Notes: generated from the letters alone by a model not told the origin. A stretch of DNA of 64,000 nt from SFHK01 sp963618055 (GCA_963618055.1 CAVERI010000005.1:1-64000); one strand, 5' to 3'; counted from the stretch's first letter, positions 27,060-36,797 are shown. Translations and numbers: made by a program.

Positions 27060-29507
27060 ATGACAAAGAAAGAAATTCTGGCGCTTCTGAACGCGCCCAC
27101 GCCCGAGGAGCGCCTTAAAAACCTTCGCATGCTGCTGGAGGCCGAGGAGGTTACGCCCGTCGTGCGCCCGGAGTTTGCCAACAACCACATTCACACCACG
27201 CATTCCTTCTCGCCCTATTCGCCGACCGCGGCGGTGTACTTCGCCCGCGCCGAGGGGCTGAACACCTGCGGCATCATGGATCACGATTCCATCGCGGGCG
27301 CGCGCGAGTTCCGCGAGGCGGGCAAAATCGCCGATATGGGCACGACGTGCGGCTTTGAGGCGCGCGTGTCTTTGGCGGGTACGCCGTTTGAAAATCGGCG
27401 CACGAACCACCCGGATCAGGCGGGCGCGGCGTATATGACATTCCACTCCGTGCCGTGCGAGAGCTTCGACCGCGCGCAGGAGAAGCTGCGCGAGCTTGTG
27501 AATCGCCGCAACGACCGAAACCGCAAAATGGTTGACCGCATTAACGAAATCATGGCGCCCTACGGCGTCGAGCTGGATTTCGACCGGGACGTGCTCCCGA
27601 TTTCCAGCTATGAGGACGGCGGCTCCGTGACCGAAAGGCATCTTTTGTACGCGCTGAGCCTGAAGATCATCGACAGGGTTGGCCGCGAGAACGTGCTTTC
27701 GTTCCTTGAGAACGAGCTGGACATTCATCCGTCTCAGAAGGTCAGAAGCTGGCTGATGGATGTGGACAGCGAGCACTTTGCCTACGATCTGCTGGGCGTG
27801 ATGAAGAGCGAGCTGAACGCGCGCGTGTACATTCCGGCGGACGACGAAATGATGACGCTGGCCGAGGCCGTGGCGTTTGCCGACGAAATCGGCTGCACGC
27901 TGTGCTACGCCTATCTGGGCGACATTGGCGACAGCGTGACCGGCGACAAGAAGGCCGCCAAATTCGAGGACGAATATCTGGAAGAGCTGCTCGAATACCT
28001 GCGCAAAGCCGGCGTGAAGGGCGTTACCTACATGCCCAGCCGCAACACCGAAGCGCAGCTGGATCGCCTGATGGCGCTGTGCGACCGTCTGGGCTTCACC
28101 CAGATTTCGGGCGAGGACATCAATTCGTCCAGACAGAGCTTTATCTGCAAGGAGCTGGTTAACCCGAAGTTCCGCCATCTGGTGGACGCAGCGTGGAAGC
28201 TCGTAAATCAGGAAGTCAGGGAGGAAAAGAAGACCATGAAAACCAGAGCCGTGCGCCTGTATGGCAAGGAAGACCTGAGACTGGAAACCTTCGAGCTTCC
28301 GGCGATCAAGGACGACGAAATTCTCGCGAAGGTTATCTGCGATTCCATCTGCATGTCCACCTATAAGGCGGCCGAGCAGGGCGCGGATCACAAGCGCGTG
28401 CCCGACGACGTGGCGGAGAACCCCGTAATCGTGGGACATGAGTTCTGCGGCGAAATTCTTGAGGTCGGCAGCAAGTGGCAGAACGAGTTCAAGCCCGGCG
28501 AGCGCTTCGCCATTCAGCCGAACATCAACTACAAGGGCACCATGTGGTCGCCCGGCTACTCCTTCAAGACCATCGGCGGCGACGCGACCTATATCGTAAT
28601 CCCGAACCAGTTCATGGAGTGCGGCTGCCTTTTGCCGTATCATGGCGAAGCGTTCTTCGGCGCGTCCCTGTCCGAGCCGCTGAGCTGCGTGGCCGGTACG
28701 TTCAAGGCGATGTACCACACCACCAACGGCGTGTACGAGCACAAGATGGGCATTAAGGAGCACGGAAAGATGGCCATTCTGGCGGGCGTGGGCCCGATGG
28801 GTCTGGCCTCCATCGATTACATCCTGCACACCGAGCGCCGCCCGTCCTTCCTCGTCGTTACCGACATCGATCAGGCGCGTCTGGATCGCGCGGCGACCAT
28901 CTTCACCGTGGAGGAAGCAAAGCGTATGGGCGTGGAGCTTCACTATGTGAACACAGGCGCGGTAGAGAACCCCGCGGAGACGCTGATGCAGCTTTCCGGC
29001 GGCACCGGCTATGACGACGTGATCGTGTTCGCGCCGGTTCCCGCCGTGGTCGAGCAGGGCGACGCCATCCTTGGCCGCGACGGCTGCCTGAACTTCTTCG
29101 CCGGCCCCGCCCGCAAGGATTTCTACGCCAAGCTGAACTTCTATAACGTGCACTATGCGTCCGCGCACATCTGCGGCACCTCCGGCGGCAACAATGACGA
29201 TATGGCGGAGTGCCTGAAGATGATGGGTGAGGGCAAGCTGACCCCTGCGGCGCTGGTTACCCACATCGGCGGCATCGACGCGGTCATCGACACCACGCTC
29301 CATCTTCCCAAGATTCCCGGCGGCAAGAAGCTGATTTACACCCACATCAACCTGCCGCTGACCGCCATCAGTGATTTTGAGGAGAAGGGCAAGACCGACC
29401 CGATGTTTAAGAAGCTCCACGAGCTTACGCAGAAAACCAACGGCCTCTGGAACAAGGAAGCCGAGGATTACCTTCTGAACACTTTAGCTAAGGAGGATTG
29501 CGAATAA
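27060..29507 (+). CDS. PHP-domain protein fused to SorE-like zinc dehydrogenase
   Basis: A single 815-codon frame. Residues 1-385 form a PHP metallohydrolase domain: NHIHTTHSFSPYS (HxH), MDHDSIAGA, GFEARV, TFHSVP and a late GEDINSS. Residues 393-815 form a medium-chain zinc dehydrogenase like L-sorbose-1-phosphate reductase (SorE): TRAVRLYGKEDLRLETF, GHEFCGEI (catalytic zinc), AGVGPMGL. The join falls exactly where SorE proteins normally start, at an ATG (28236) with GGGAGG twelve bases upstream, so the dehydrogenase may also be translated alone. PHP proteins are often phosphatases; the pairing suggests handling of a sugar phosphate. Its stop overlaps the E2 start by one base. Confidence 0.85.
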   Translation: MTKKEILALLNAPTPEERLKNLRMLLEAEEVTPVVRPEFANNHIHTTHSFSPYSPTAAVYFARAEGLNTCGIMDHDSIAGAREFREAGKIADMGTTCGFEARVSLAGTPFENRRTNHPDQAGAAYMTFHSVPCESFDRAQEKLRELVNRRNDRNRKMVDRINEIMAPYGVELDFDRDVLPISSYEDGGSVTERHLLYALSLKIIDRVGRENVLSFLENELDIHPSQKVRSWLMDVDSEHFAYDLLGVMKSELNARVYIPADDEMMTLAEAVAFADEIGCTLCYAYLGDIGDSVTGDKKAAKFEDEYLEELLEYLRKAGVKGVTYMPSRNTEAQLDRLMALCDRLGFTQISGEDINSSRQSFICKELVNPKFRHLVDAAWKLVNQEVREEKKTMKTRAVRLYGKEDLRLETFELPAIKDDEILAKVICDSICMSTYKAAEQGADHKRVPDDVAENPVIVGHEFCGEILEVGSKWQNEFKPGERFAIQPNINYKGTMWSPGYSFKTIGGDATYIVIPNQFMECGCLLPYHGEAFFGASLSEPLSCVAGTFKAMYHTTNGVYEHKMGIKEHGKMAILAGVGPMGLASIDYILHTERRPSFLVVTDIDQARLDRAATIFTVEEAKRMGVELHYVNTGAVENPAETLMQLSGGTGYDDVIVFAPVPAVVEQGDAILGRDGCLNFFAGPARKDFYAKLNFYNVHYASAHICGTSGGNNDDMAECLKMMGEGKLTPAALVTHIGGIDAVIDTTLHLPKIPGGKKLIYTHINLPLTAISDFEEKGKTDPMFKKLHELTQKTNGLWNKEAEDYLLNTLAKEDCE

Positions 29508-30766
29508 TGGCAAAGGCGGTCATCATGCCGAAGGCCGGCATCACGGTTGAATCCTGCATCATCGGAAAGTGGCTCAAGAACGTGGGCGACCCGGTGAAGG
29601 TTGGCGACATTCTGTTCACCTACGAAACGGATAAGGCCTCCTTCGAATGCGAAAGCACCGAGGAGGGCGAGCTGCTTGCCGTTTTCTTTAACGACGGAGA
29701 CGAGGTTCCCTGCTTCACCAACGTGTGCGCCGTGGGCGCGAAGGGCGAGGATTACAGCGCGCTGAAGCCCGGCGGAGCCGCCGAGGCGCCCGCCGCGAAG
29801 GCGGAGGGAGCGCCCAAGGCCGAGGAAGAGAAGAAGGCCGCCGCGCCCGAGGCCACGAAGTCCGCGGACGGCAGCCTGAAGGTTTCTCCGCGCGCCCGCA
29901 CGCTGGCGGAGAAGGCCGGTGTCGATCCGAAGTACGCCGAAGCGACCGGCCCCGACGGACGCATCATCGAGCGCGATATTCGAAAGCTCATGCAAACCGG
30001 CATGCCCGTGGCCGAAGAGACCGCCGCGTCCGCCGCGAAGGCCGAAGCGCCCGCGGCCGCCGCGAAGCCCGAGAGCGAGTATGAGGACGTTAAGCTGCCC
30101 GGCATCCGCAAGGTGATCGCCAAATCCATGATGTCCTCGCTGCACGGCATGGCGCAGCTGACCAACCATCATTCCTTCGACGCGACATCCATCCAGAGCT
30201 TCCGCAGGGAATGCAAGGCGGCGGGCGGCGACGTTGGCGGCATCACGCTGGGCGATATGGTGCTTTACGCCGTGTCCCGCACGCTCGTCAACTGGAAGGA
30301 TCTGAACGCCAACATGATCGGCGACGACACGATCCGCTACTTCAAGCACGTCAATCTGGGCGTGGCCGTGGATACGCCGCGCGGACTGATGGTGCCCACC
30401 ATCTTCAACGCCGACACCAAGAGCCTGCTTGAGATCAGCAGGGAGGTCAAGAAGCTGGCGGAGGCCGCGCGCTCCGGCGCGATCAGCCCTGACCTGCTGA
30501 CAGGCGGCTCCTTCACCGTGTCCAACCTCGGCTCCACGGGCGTTGAGATGTTCACTCCCGTCATCAATCCGCCGCAGACGGCGATTCTGGGCGTGTGCGG
30601 CATCACGCAGCGCGTCCGCGAGGAAAACGGCCAGATCAAGCTCTATCCCGCCATGGGTCTGAGCCTGACCTACGACCATCGCGCCGTGGACGGCTCGCCC
30701 GCGTCCAAGTTCGTCAGCGAGCTGTGCAAAAACCTCGAAAAGTTCACCCTGCTCCTTGCGAAATAA
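29507..30766 (+). CDS. 2-oxoacid dehydrogenase E2 (dihydrolipoamide acyltransferase)
   Basis: A 419-residue E2: one lipoyl domain (residues 1-80; lysine in YETDKASFE), an Ala/Glu/Lys-rich linker, a peripheral-subunit-binding domain (SPRARTLAEKAGVD, near 130), a second linker, and the catalytic domain ending with DHRAVDG, whose His is catalytic. The acyl group cannot be told from sequence alone: acetyl (pyruvate or acetoin) or branched chain. Start ATG overlaps the preceding TAA. Followed by E3 and E1. Confidence 0.95.
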   Translation: MAKAVIMPKAGITVESCIIGKWLKNVGDPVKVGDILFTYETDKASFECESTEEGELLAVFFNDGDEVPCFTNVCAVGAKGEDYSALKPGGAAEAPAAKAEGAPKAEEEKKAAAPEATKSADGSLKVSPRARTLAEKAGVDPKYAEATGPDGRIIERDIRKLMQTGMPVAEETAASAAKAEAPAAAAKPESEYEDVKLPGIRKVIAKSMMSSLHGMAQLTNHHSFDATSIQSFRRECKAAGGDVGGITLGDMVLYAVSRTLVNWKDLNANMIGDDTIRYFKHVNLGVAVDTPRGLMVPTIFNADTKSLLEISREVKKLAEAARSGAISPDLLTGGSFTVSNLGSTGVEMFTPVINPPQTAILGVCGITQRVREENGQIKLYPAMGLSLTYDHRAVDGSPASKFVSELCKNLEKFTLLLAK

Positions 30767-30787
30767 GCCATCGGAGGAAACGAAGCT

Positions 30788-32155
30788 ATGGATATGTTTG
30801 ATCTCATCGTCATCGGCGGCGGCCCGGGCGGCTACCTCGCGGCGGAACGCGCGGCGCAGGGCGGCCTGAAGGTCTGCCTGTTTGAGAAGCGCGCGCTGGG
30901 CGGCGTATGCCTGAACGAGGGCTGCATTCCCACCAAGACGCTGCTCAACTCCGCGAAGCTGTATCGTCACGCGACCGAGAGCAGGAGCTTCGGCGTGACC
31001 GCCGAAAACGTCGCCTTCGATCACGCGCAGGTGATCAAGCGCAAGGCCAAGGTCGTTCGCACGCTCGTCGCGGGCGTGGGCATGACCATGACCGCCAACA
31101 AGGTAAACGTCGTGAAGGCGGCGGCGACGATCTGCGGCCGCGAAGCCGACAAGTTCAAGGTCGAAGCCGAGGGGAATACATACCTTGCCGACCGGCTGAT
31201 TATCGCCTGCGGCAGTGAAGCGGTCGTCCCGCCGATTCCCGGCGTGAAGGAGGGCGTGGAGAGCGGCTTTGTGGCCACGAACCGCGAAATCCTCGAAATG
31301 ACCGAGCTGCCCAAGGAGCTGGCCGTCATCGGAGGCGGCGTTATCGGCCTTGAAATGGCGTGCTATTTCGCGTCCGTCGGCGTGAAGGTCACCGTGATTG
31401 AAATGATGAACAAGATCGCGGGCCCGACCGACAGCGACATCTGCAAGGTGCTGATGGACGAATACGCCAAGCGCGGCATGGTGTTCAAGCTCTCCGCGAA
31501 GGTGCTGTCCGTGAAGCCCGGCTTCGTCGTCTACGAGGACGCGGAGGGTCAGCACGAGCTGCCCTGCGACAAGGTGCTGCTCTCCGTCGGCCGTCGAGCG
31601 GCCACGAAGAACGTGGGTCTGGAAACGATCGGCGTGGAAATGAACCGCGGCGCGATTGTGACCGACGACAAGATGGAAACCAACGTGCCCAATGTGTATG
31701 CCGTGGGTGACTGCAACGGCAAGATCATGCTGGCACACACCGCGTATCGCGAGGCCGAGGTTGCCGTGAATAACATTCTCGGCAGGAAGGATCGCGTGAA
31801 CTACAATTCAATTCCGTCCGTCATCTACACCGATCCCGAGGTTGCCTCCGTGGGCGACACGAAGGAAGCGGCGCAGAAGAAGGGCATCAAGGTGAAGGAA
31901 GTCAACGTGCCCATGACCTACGCCGGCCGCTACGTGGCCGAGGTCGATCAGGGCAAGGGCTTCTGCAAGATCGTGCTGGACGAGGACAAAAACCGAATCG
32001 TCGGCGTGCATCTGGTCGGCTCCTACGCCAGCGAAATGATCCTGTCCGCCGCCATGATGGTGGACAGCGAGCTGCCGCCGGAGCGCATCAAGAAGTTCGT
32101 ATTCCCGCATCCCACGGTTTGCGAAGTCATCCGCGAAGCGATTTTCAAGCTGTAA
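30788..32155 (+). CDS. lpdA: dihydrolipoyl dehydrogenase (E3)
   Basis: A 455-residue flavoprotein that reoxidises the lipoyl arm of the complex and makes NADH. FAD motif GGGPGGYLAAERAA (near residue 9), redox-active disulfide in GGVCLNEGCIPTK, NAD motif GGGVIGLEMA (near 180), the second FAD segment YAVGDCNG and the C-terminal His-Glu site FPHPTVCEVIRE. No lipoyl domain is fused to its N-terminus, unlike some clostridial E3s. 21 bases after E2. Confidence 0.96.
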   Translation: MDMFDLIVIGGGPGGYLAAERAAQGGLKVCLFEKRALGGVCLNEGCIPTKTLLNSAKLYRHATESRSFGVTAENVAFDHAQVIKRKAKVVRTLVAGVGMTMTANKVNVVKAAATICGREADKFKVEAEGNTYLADRLIIACGSEAVVPPIPGVKEGVESGFVATNREILEMTELPKELAVIGGGVIGLEMACYFASVGVKVTVIEMMNKIAGPTDSDICKVLMDEYAKRGMVFKLSAKVLSVKPGFVVYEDAEGQHELPCDKVLLSVGRRAATKNVGLETIGVEMNRGAIVTDDKMETNVPNVYAVGDCNGKIMLAHTAYREAEVAVNNILGRKDRVNYNSIPSVIYTDPEVASVGDTKEAAQKKGIKVKEVNVPMTYAGRYVAEVDQGKGFCKIVLDEDKNRIVGVHLVGSYASEMILSAAMMVDSELPPERIKKFVFPHPTVCEVIREAIFKL

Positions 32156-32179
32156 TCGAAGCACAGGAGGAATGGAACC

Positions 32180-34654
32180 ATGCCTAAGTCATTACACTAC
32201 GGCCCGGAGGAGATCCGCGCGAAGTCCACAATCCACTTTGAGGACATTCCCGTAAACGCCTACAACAAGACCATTCAGGAGGAGCGCGCCAACTTCAAGG
32301 ATGAAGATTTGGTTCGCATCTATCGCGATATCACCATTCTGCGCGAGTTCGAGAGCATGCTCACGTCCATCAAGACCCAGAGCGTGTACAACGGCGTGGA
32401 AACCACCTATCCGGGACCGGCGCACCTTTCCGTCGGTCAGGAGGCCGCGTGCGTCGGTCAGGCGTACCTCATGACGCCCAACGACTATCAGTTCGGCTCC
32501 CACAGAAGCCACTCCGAGATCCTCGCCAAGTCCCTCTCTTCTATTCAGAAGCTGAGCGATGACGAGCTGATGAAGATCATGGAAAGCTTCCTCGGCGGCA
32601 GCACCCTGCGCGCCGTGGAGAAGATGGGCAAGTGCGACAGCGTGAAGGAGCTGGCCATCCGCTTCATCCTGTACGGCGCGCTGTCTGAAATCTTCGCCCG
32701 CAAGACCGGCTTCCACATGGGCATGGGCGGCTCCATGCACGCGTTCTTCCTGCCCTTCGGCGTGTATCCGAACAACGCCATCGTCGGCGGCTCCGCGCCC
32801 ATCGCGGCCGGCGCTGCGCTGTATAAGAAGGTCAACGACAAAAACGGCTTCGTCGTGTGCAACATCGGCGATGGCTCGCTGGGCTGCGGCCCCGTGTGGG
32901 AAGCGCTGAACTTCGCCTGCATGGATCAGTTCCACACGCTGTGGACGGAGGACGGCAAGCAGGGCGGCATGCCGATTCTGTTCAACATCTTCAACAACGG
33001 CTACGGCATGGGCGGCCAGACCAAGGGCGAGACCATGGCGTATGACATGCTGGCCCGCATCGGCGCCGGCATTACCCCCACTCAGATGTACGCCGAGCGC
33101 ATCGACGGCTTCAACCCGCTGGCTGTGATCGACGCGATGAAGCGCAAGCTCGAAATCCTCAAGAAGGGCGAGGGCCCGGTGCTGCTCGACACGCTGACCT
33201 ACCGCTTCTGCGGCCACTCCGTCAGCGACCAGAACGCCTACCGCGAGAAGGACGAAATCGCCGAGTGGCAGGCCGTCGATCCCATCATTACCTACCGCAA
33301 GGCGCTGGTGGACGCGGGCGTCGCCGCCGACAGCAGGTTCGAGGATATTCTGGCCGAAACTCGCGAGCGCATGACCAACATCTGCCGTCATGCCGCCGAT
33401 AAGGAATTCAGCCCCTACGCCGACTTCAAGAGCGACCCGCAGGTTGTGGAGCGCCTGATGTTCTCCAACGAAAAAGTTGCCTCCTTCGGCACCGACACGC
33501 CGCGCGTGCTGGCCAAGAAGGAAGACTGCCCGCGCGTTCAGCAGATCGCCGGCAAGAGCCGCTTCATGTTCGACGAGAACGGCAAGCCCTTCTCCAAGAT
33601 GAAGACCTACAACATCCGCGACGCTATCTTCGAGCCGCTGATCGACAAGTATTACGAGGACAGCTCGCTCGTCGCCTACGGCGAGGACGTGCGCGACTGG
33701 GGCGGCGCGTTCGCCGTCTACCGCGGACTGCCGGACGTCATTCCGCATTCCCGCCTGTTCAACGCGCCCATTTCCGAGGCCGCGATTGTCGGCAGCGCCG
33801 TCGGCTACGCCATGTGCGGCGGCCGCGCGGTGGTCGAGCTGATGTACGCGGACTTCATCGGCCGCGCGGGCGACGAAATCTTTAACCAGATGTCCAAGTG
33901 GCAGGCCATGTCCGCCGGCATCCTCAAGATGCCCATCATCCTGCGCGTGTCCGTCGGCTCCAAGTACGGCGCGCAGCACTCCCAGGATTGGACGAGCATC
34001 TGCGCGCACATCCCGGGTCTGAAGGTCTGCTTCCCTGCTACCCCGTGGGAGGCCAAGGGTCTGATGCAGTCCGCGCTGAACGGCACCGACCCGGTGGTGT
34101 TCTTCGAGAGCCAGCGCATCTACGACATGGGCGAGCAGTTCCATGAGGGCGGTGTGCCCAAGGAGTCCTATGAGATCGAAATCGGCGACACCAACCTCGT
34201 GCGCGAGGGCAAGGACGTCACCATCCTCACCGTCGGCGCGGCGCTGTATCGCGCGGTCAAGGCGGCGGACGAGCTCAAGGCGAAGTACGGCATGGAGGCC
34301 GAAATCATCAACCTGCACTCTCTGGTGCCGCTGAACTACGAGAAGATCGTCGCCTCCGTGAGGAAGACCGGCCGCGTCGTGCTGGTGTCCGACGCCTGCC
34401 AGCGCGGCTCCTTCCTCAACGACATTGCGGCGAACATCACCGAGCTGTGCTTCGACGATCTGGATGCCCCGTGCGTTGTCGTCGGCGCGCGCAACTGGAT
34501 CACTCCGCCGTTCGAATTCGACGAGTACTTCTTCCCGCAGCCCAGCTGGATTATCGACGCCATCCATACCCGCATCGTGCCGATTCCGGGCTATGTGGCC
34601 GAGCATTCTCCCAGCGACGTGGAGCTGGAGCGCAGATCGAAAGCGGGTGTCTGA
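32180..34654 (+). CDS. 2-oxoacid dehydrogenase E1, fused alpha and beta subunits
   Basis: Thiamine diphosphate-dependent decarboxylating subunit, 824 residues. The first half is E1-alpha (FGSHRSHSEI, GFHMGMGGSMHAF, ThDP motif from GDGSLG to FNNGYGMGG, CGHSVSDQNAY). The second half from about residue 480 is E1-beta (YGEDVRDWGGAF, LFNAPISEAAIVG, SKYGAQHSQDW). Separate alpha and beta genes are usual in Firmicutes; fused forms occur. An internal segment of over 60 residues after FRFILYG... suggests its own subgroup. It overlaps lplA (TGATG). Confidence 0.93.
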   Translation: MPKSLHYGPEEIRAKSTIHFEDIPVNAYNKTIQEERANFKDEDLVRIYRDITILREFESMLTSIKTQSVYNGVETTYPGPAHLSVGQEAACVGQAYLMTPNDYQFGSHRSHSEILAKSLSSIQKLSDDELMKIMESFLGGSTLRAVEKMGKCDSVKELAIRFILYGALSEIFARKTGFHMGMGGSMHAFFLPFGVYPNNAIVGGSAPIAAGAALYKKVNDKNGFVVCNIGDGSLGCGPVWEALNFACMDQFHTLWTEDGKQGGMPILFNIFNNGYGMGGQTKGETMAYDMLARIGAGITPTQMYAERIDGFNPLAVIDAMKRKLEILKKGEGPVLLDTLTYRFCGHSVSDQNAYREKDEIAEWQAVDPIITYRKALVDAGVAADSRFEDILAETRERMTNICRHAADKEFSPYADFKSDPQVVERLMFSNEKVASFGTDTPRVLAKKEDCPRVQQIAGKSRFMFDENGKPFSKMKTYNIRDAIFEPLIDKYYEDSSLVAYGEDVRDWGGAFAVYRGLPDVIPHSRLFNAPISEAAIVGSAVGYAMCGGRAVVELMYADFIGRAGDEIFNQMSKWQAMSAGILKMPIILRVSVGSKYGAQHSQDWTSICAHIPGLKVCFPATPWEAKGLMQSALNGTDPVVFFESQRIYDMGEQFHEGGVPKESYEIEIGDTNLVREGKDVTILTVGAALYRAVKAADELKAKYGMEAEIINLHSLVPLNYEKIVASVRKTGRVVLVSDACQRGSFLNDIAANITELCFDDLDAPCVVVGARNWITPPFEFDEYFFPQPSWIIDAIHTRIVPIPGYVAEHSPSDVELERRSKAGV

Positions 34655-35616
34655 TGCAATATTTCCTGATTTCTCCGGACGGAGACGGGCATAAGAATCT
34701 GGCGCGGGACGAGTTCTTTCTGAACTCGCTCCGCCCCGGAGATATGATCCTGTACCTGTATATCAACCGGAACGCCGTCATTATCGGCAGAAATCAGAAT
34801 CCGTGGCGTGAATGCAACCTGAACCAGCTGGACGCGGACGGCGTTCAGCTGGTTCGCCGCGTTTCCGGAGGGGGCGCGGTGTATCACGATCAGGGAAATC
34901 TGAATTTCTCCTTCATCTGCTCACAAGATCGCTATTCCGACGCGGAGCAGACCGGAATCATTTTAAAAACGCTGGAGAAGCTGGGCATTCAGGCCGAGGT
35001 TTCCGGCCGGAACGACATTACCATCGAGGGGCGCAAGTTCTCCGGCAACGCCTACTGCCAGCGCGGGCACAACCGCCAGCGGCACGGCACGCTGCTGGTC
35101 AACGCGAAGCTGGGCGTGTTCGACCGCTATCTCAACGCGCCCAAGCAGAAGCTGGAGGCCAAGGGGGTAACCAGCGTGCGCGCGCGTGTGTGCAACCTGT
35201 GCGAATACGCGCCGGGGCTGACGGTGGAGCGCACGGCGCAGGCGCTGCGCGAGGCGTATGAAGAACGGTATGGCGCTGCCTCGGATTATCCCTATACGCC
35301 GGAAGACCTTGCCGAGATCGAGCGGCTTAACGCGCGCCACCAGAGCTGGGAGTGGCGCATGGGCGAAGCGCCGCACTTCGACTATACCTTTGAAAACCGC
35401 TTCCCGTGGGGCATGGCGCAGCTGTGCCTGTCGGTGGAAAACGGCGTGGTTGCAAAGGCGAAGCTGTATACCGACGCGCTGGACACCGGCATTCCCGCGC
35501 GCGTGGAGGCCTGCCTTCCGGGCGCACGGTTTGAAAAGCATGCACTGTCCGACGCGGTCTCGAGGGCGGAGGGCGTGGGGGAGTCGCTGCGCGCGTATAT
35601 TCTCGAAAAATTGTAA
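34654..35616 (+). CDS. lplA: lipoate--protein ligase
   Basis: A 320-residue biotin/lipoate ligase-fold enzyme that attaches lipoate to the E2 lysine. Motifs: VIIGRNQNPWRECN, RRVSGGGAVYHDQGNLNFSF, GRNDITIEGRKFSGNA, HGTLLVN, followed by the C-terminal accessory domain of LplA. The ATG shares its A with the stop of E1, so it is coupled to the complex it serves. No lipoate synthesis gene is near, so scavenging is likely. Confidence 0.95.
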   Translation: MQYFLISPDGDGHKNLARDEFFLNSLRPGDMILYLYINRNAVIIGRNQNPWRECNLNQLDADGVQLVRRVSGGGAVYHDQGNLNFSFICSQDRYSDAEQTGIILKTLEKLGIQAEVSGRNDITIEGRKFSGNAYCQRGHNRQRHGTLLVNAKLGVFDRYLNAPKQKLEAKGVTSVRARVCNLCEYAPGLTVERTAQALREAYEERYGAASDYPYTPEDLAEIERLNARHQSWEWRMGEAPHFDYTFENRFPWGMAQLCLSVENGVVAKAKLYTDALDTGIPARVEACLPGARFEKHALSDAVSRAEGVGESLRAYILEKL

Positions 35617-35622
35617 TTTTTC
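35605..35622. other. AT-rich palindrome at the end of lplA
   Basis: GAAAAATT (35605-35612) and AATTTTTC (35615-35622) are perfect arms that include the lplA stop codon. It could be a weak terminator. Confidence 0.35.
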
Positions 35623-35633
35623 TGCGCTGTGAA

Positions 35634-35662
35634 TTGTATTTTTTCTTGGAATGTGTTATGCT
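35634..35662 (+). promoter_or_regulatory. putative sigma-A promoter of Gfo/Idh/MocA gene
   Basis: TTGTAT (35634-35639), 17-base spacer, TATGCT (35657-35662), 39 bases before the start codon. Confidence 0.6.
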
Positions 35663-35700
35663 TTGCATATCCCGGTAAATCAACTACGGAGGAAACAACT

Positions 35701-36786
35701 ATGAGTGAAAGACTTCGCATCGGCATCGTTGGCTGCGGCGGAATCGCCAATGGCAAGCATCTGCCTTCCCTGAAGGCCATTAACCGCGCGGACATCGTCG
35801 CGTTCTGCGACCTGATCCCGGAGCGCGCCGAAAAAGCCTGCGCCGAATATGGCGTTGAGGGCGCGAAAACGTACACGGACTATCATAAGCTCCTTGAGGA
35901 CAAGTCTATTGACGTTGTGTATGTGCTGACGCCGAACCGCATGCACGCGCAGGTGTCCATTGACGCGCTGAACGCGGGCAAGCATGTTATGTGCGAGAAG
36001 CCCATGGCCAAGACGGCCGCGGACGCGCGCGCCATGGTGGAGGCCGCGAAGAAGAGCGGCAAAAAGCTCACCATCGGCTATCAGCACCGCCATAAGCCCG
36101 AGGCGCGCTATCTGAAGAGCGTGATTGAGCGCGGCGATCTGGGCGACATCTATTATGCCCATGCCTACGCCATTCGCCGTCGCGGCACACCGAACTGGGG
36201 CGTGTTCCTCAATGAGTATGAGCAGGGCGGCGGCCCGCTGATCGACATCGGCACGCACTCCCTCGACCTGACCCTGTATCTTATGAACAACTATAAGCCC
36301 CGCATGGTCGTAGGCACCACGTATAAGAAGGTTGAGCATCCTGAAATGGGCAACCCGTGGGGCGGCTGGCCGGAGGGCGCGAACACCATGGAGGACGCCG
36401 CGTTCGGCTTCATCGTGATGGAAAACGGCGCGACGATCAATCTGGAAGCTACGTGGGCGCTCAACACCATCGAGCCCATTCCCGAGGGCAGCACGCAGCT
36501 GTGCGGCTCCAAGGCGGGCGCGCAGATCAAGGGCGGCGTGAGCATCAACAAGGCGGAGTTTGGCCGCCTGCTTGAGATCAAGCCCGATATGTCCGCGGGC
36601 GGCGTGGCCTTCTATGACGGCGTGAAGGAAACCCCGGCCATCACCGAGCAGATGCGCTGGCTGGACGCGATTGAGAACGACACCGATCCCGTCGTCCTGC
36701 CCGAGCAGGCCTGCGTGGTGAGCGAAATTCTCGAGGCGATTTACAAATCCGCCAAGACGGGTCAGCCCGTATACTTCGACCGCTAA
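35701..36786 (+). CDS. Gfo/Idh/MocA family oxidoreductase
   Basis: NAD(P)-dependent sugar oxidoreductase of 361 residues. The Rossmann motif GIVGCGGIANGKH (residues 8-20), the family motif CEKPMAKT with the catalytic Lys near residue 100, and GGGPLIDIGTHSLDL with the catalytic Asp/His pair near 183 are present. GGAGGAAAC precedes the ATG. Own promoter and terminator: a single-gene unit. The substrate (a sugar, inositol or derivative) cannot be named. Confidence 0.93.
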   Translation: MSERLRIGIVGCGGIANGKHLPSLKAINRADIVAFCDLIPERAEKACAEYGVEGAKTYTDYHKLLEDKSIDVVYVLTPNRMHAQVSIDALNAGKHVMCEKPMAKTAADARAMVEAAKKSGKKLTIGYQHRHKPEARYLKSVIERGDLGDIYYAHAYAIRRRGTPNWGVFLNEYEQGGGPLIDIGTHSLDLTLYLMNNYKPRMVVGTTYKKVEHPEMGNPWGGWPEGANTMEDAAFGFIVMENGATINLEATWALNTIEPIPEGSTQLCGSKAGAQIKGGVSINKAEFGRLLEIKPDMSAGGVAFYDGVKETPAITEQMRWLDAIENDTDPVVLPEQACVVSEILEAIYKSAKTGQPVYFDR

Positions 36787-36797
36787 AAATTCGGCGA

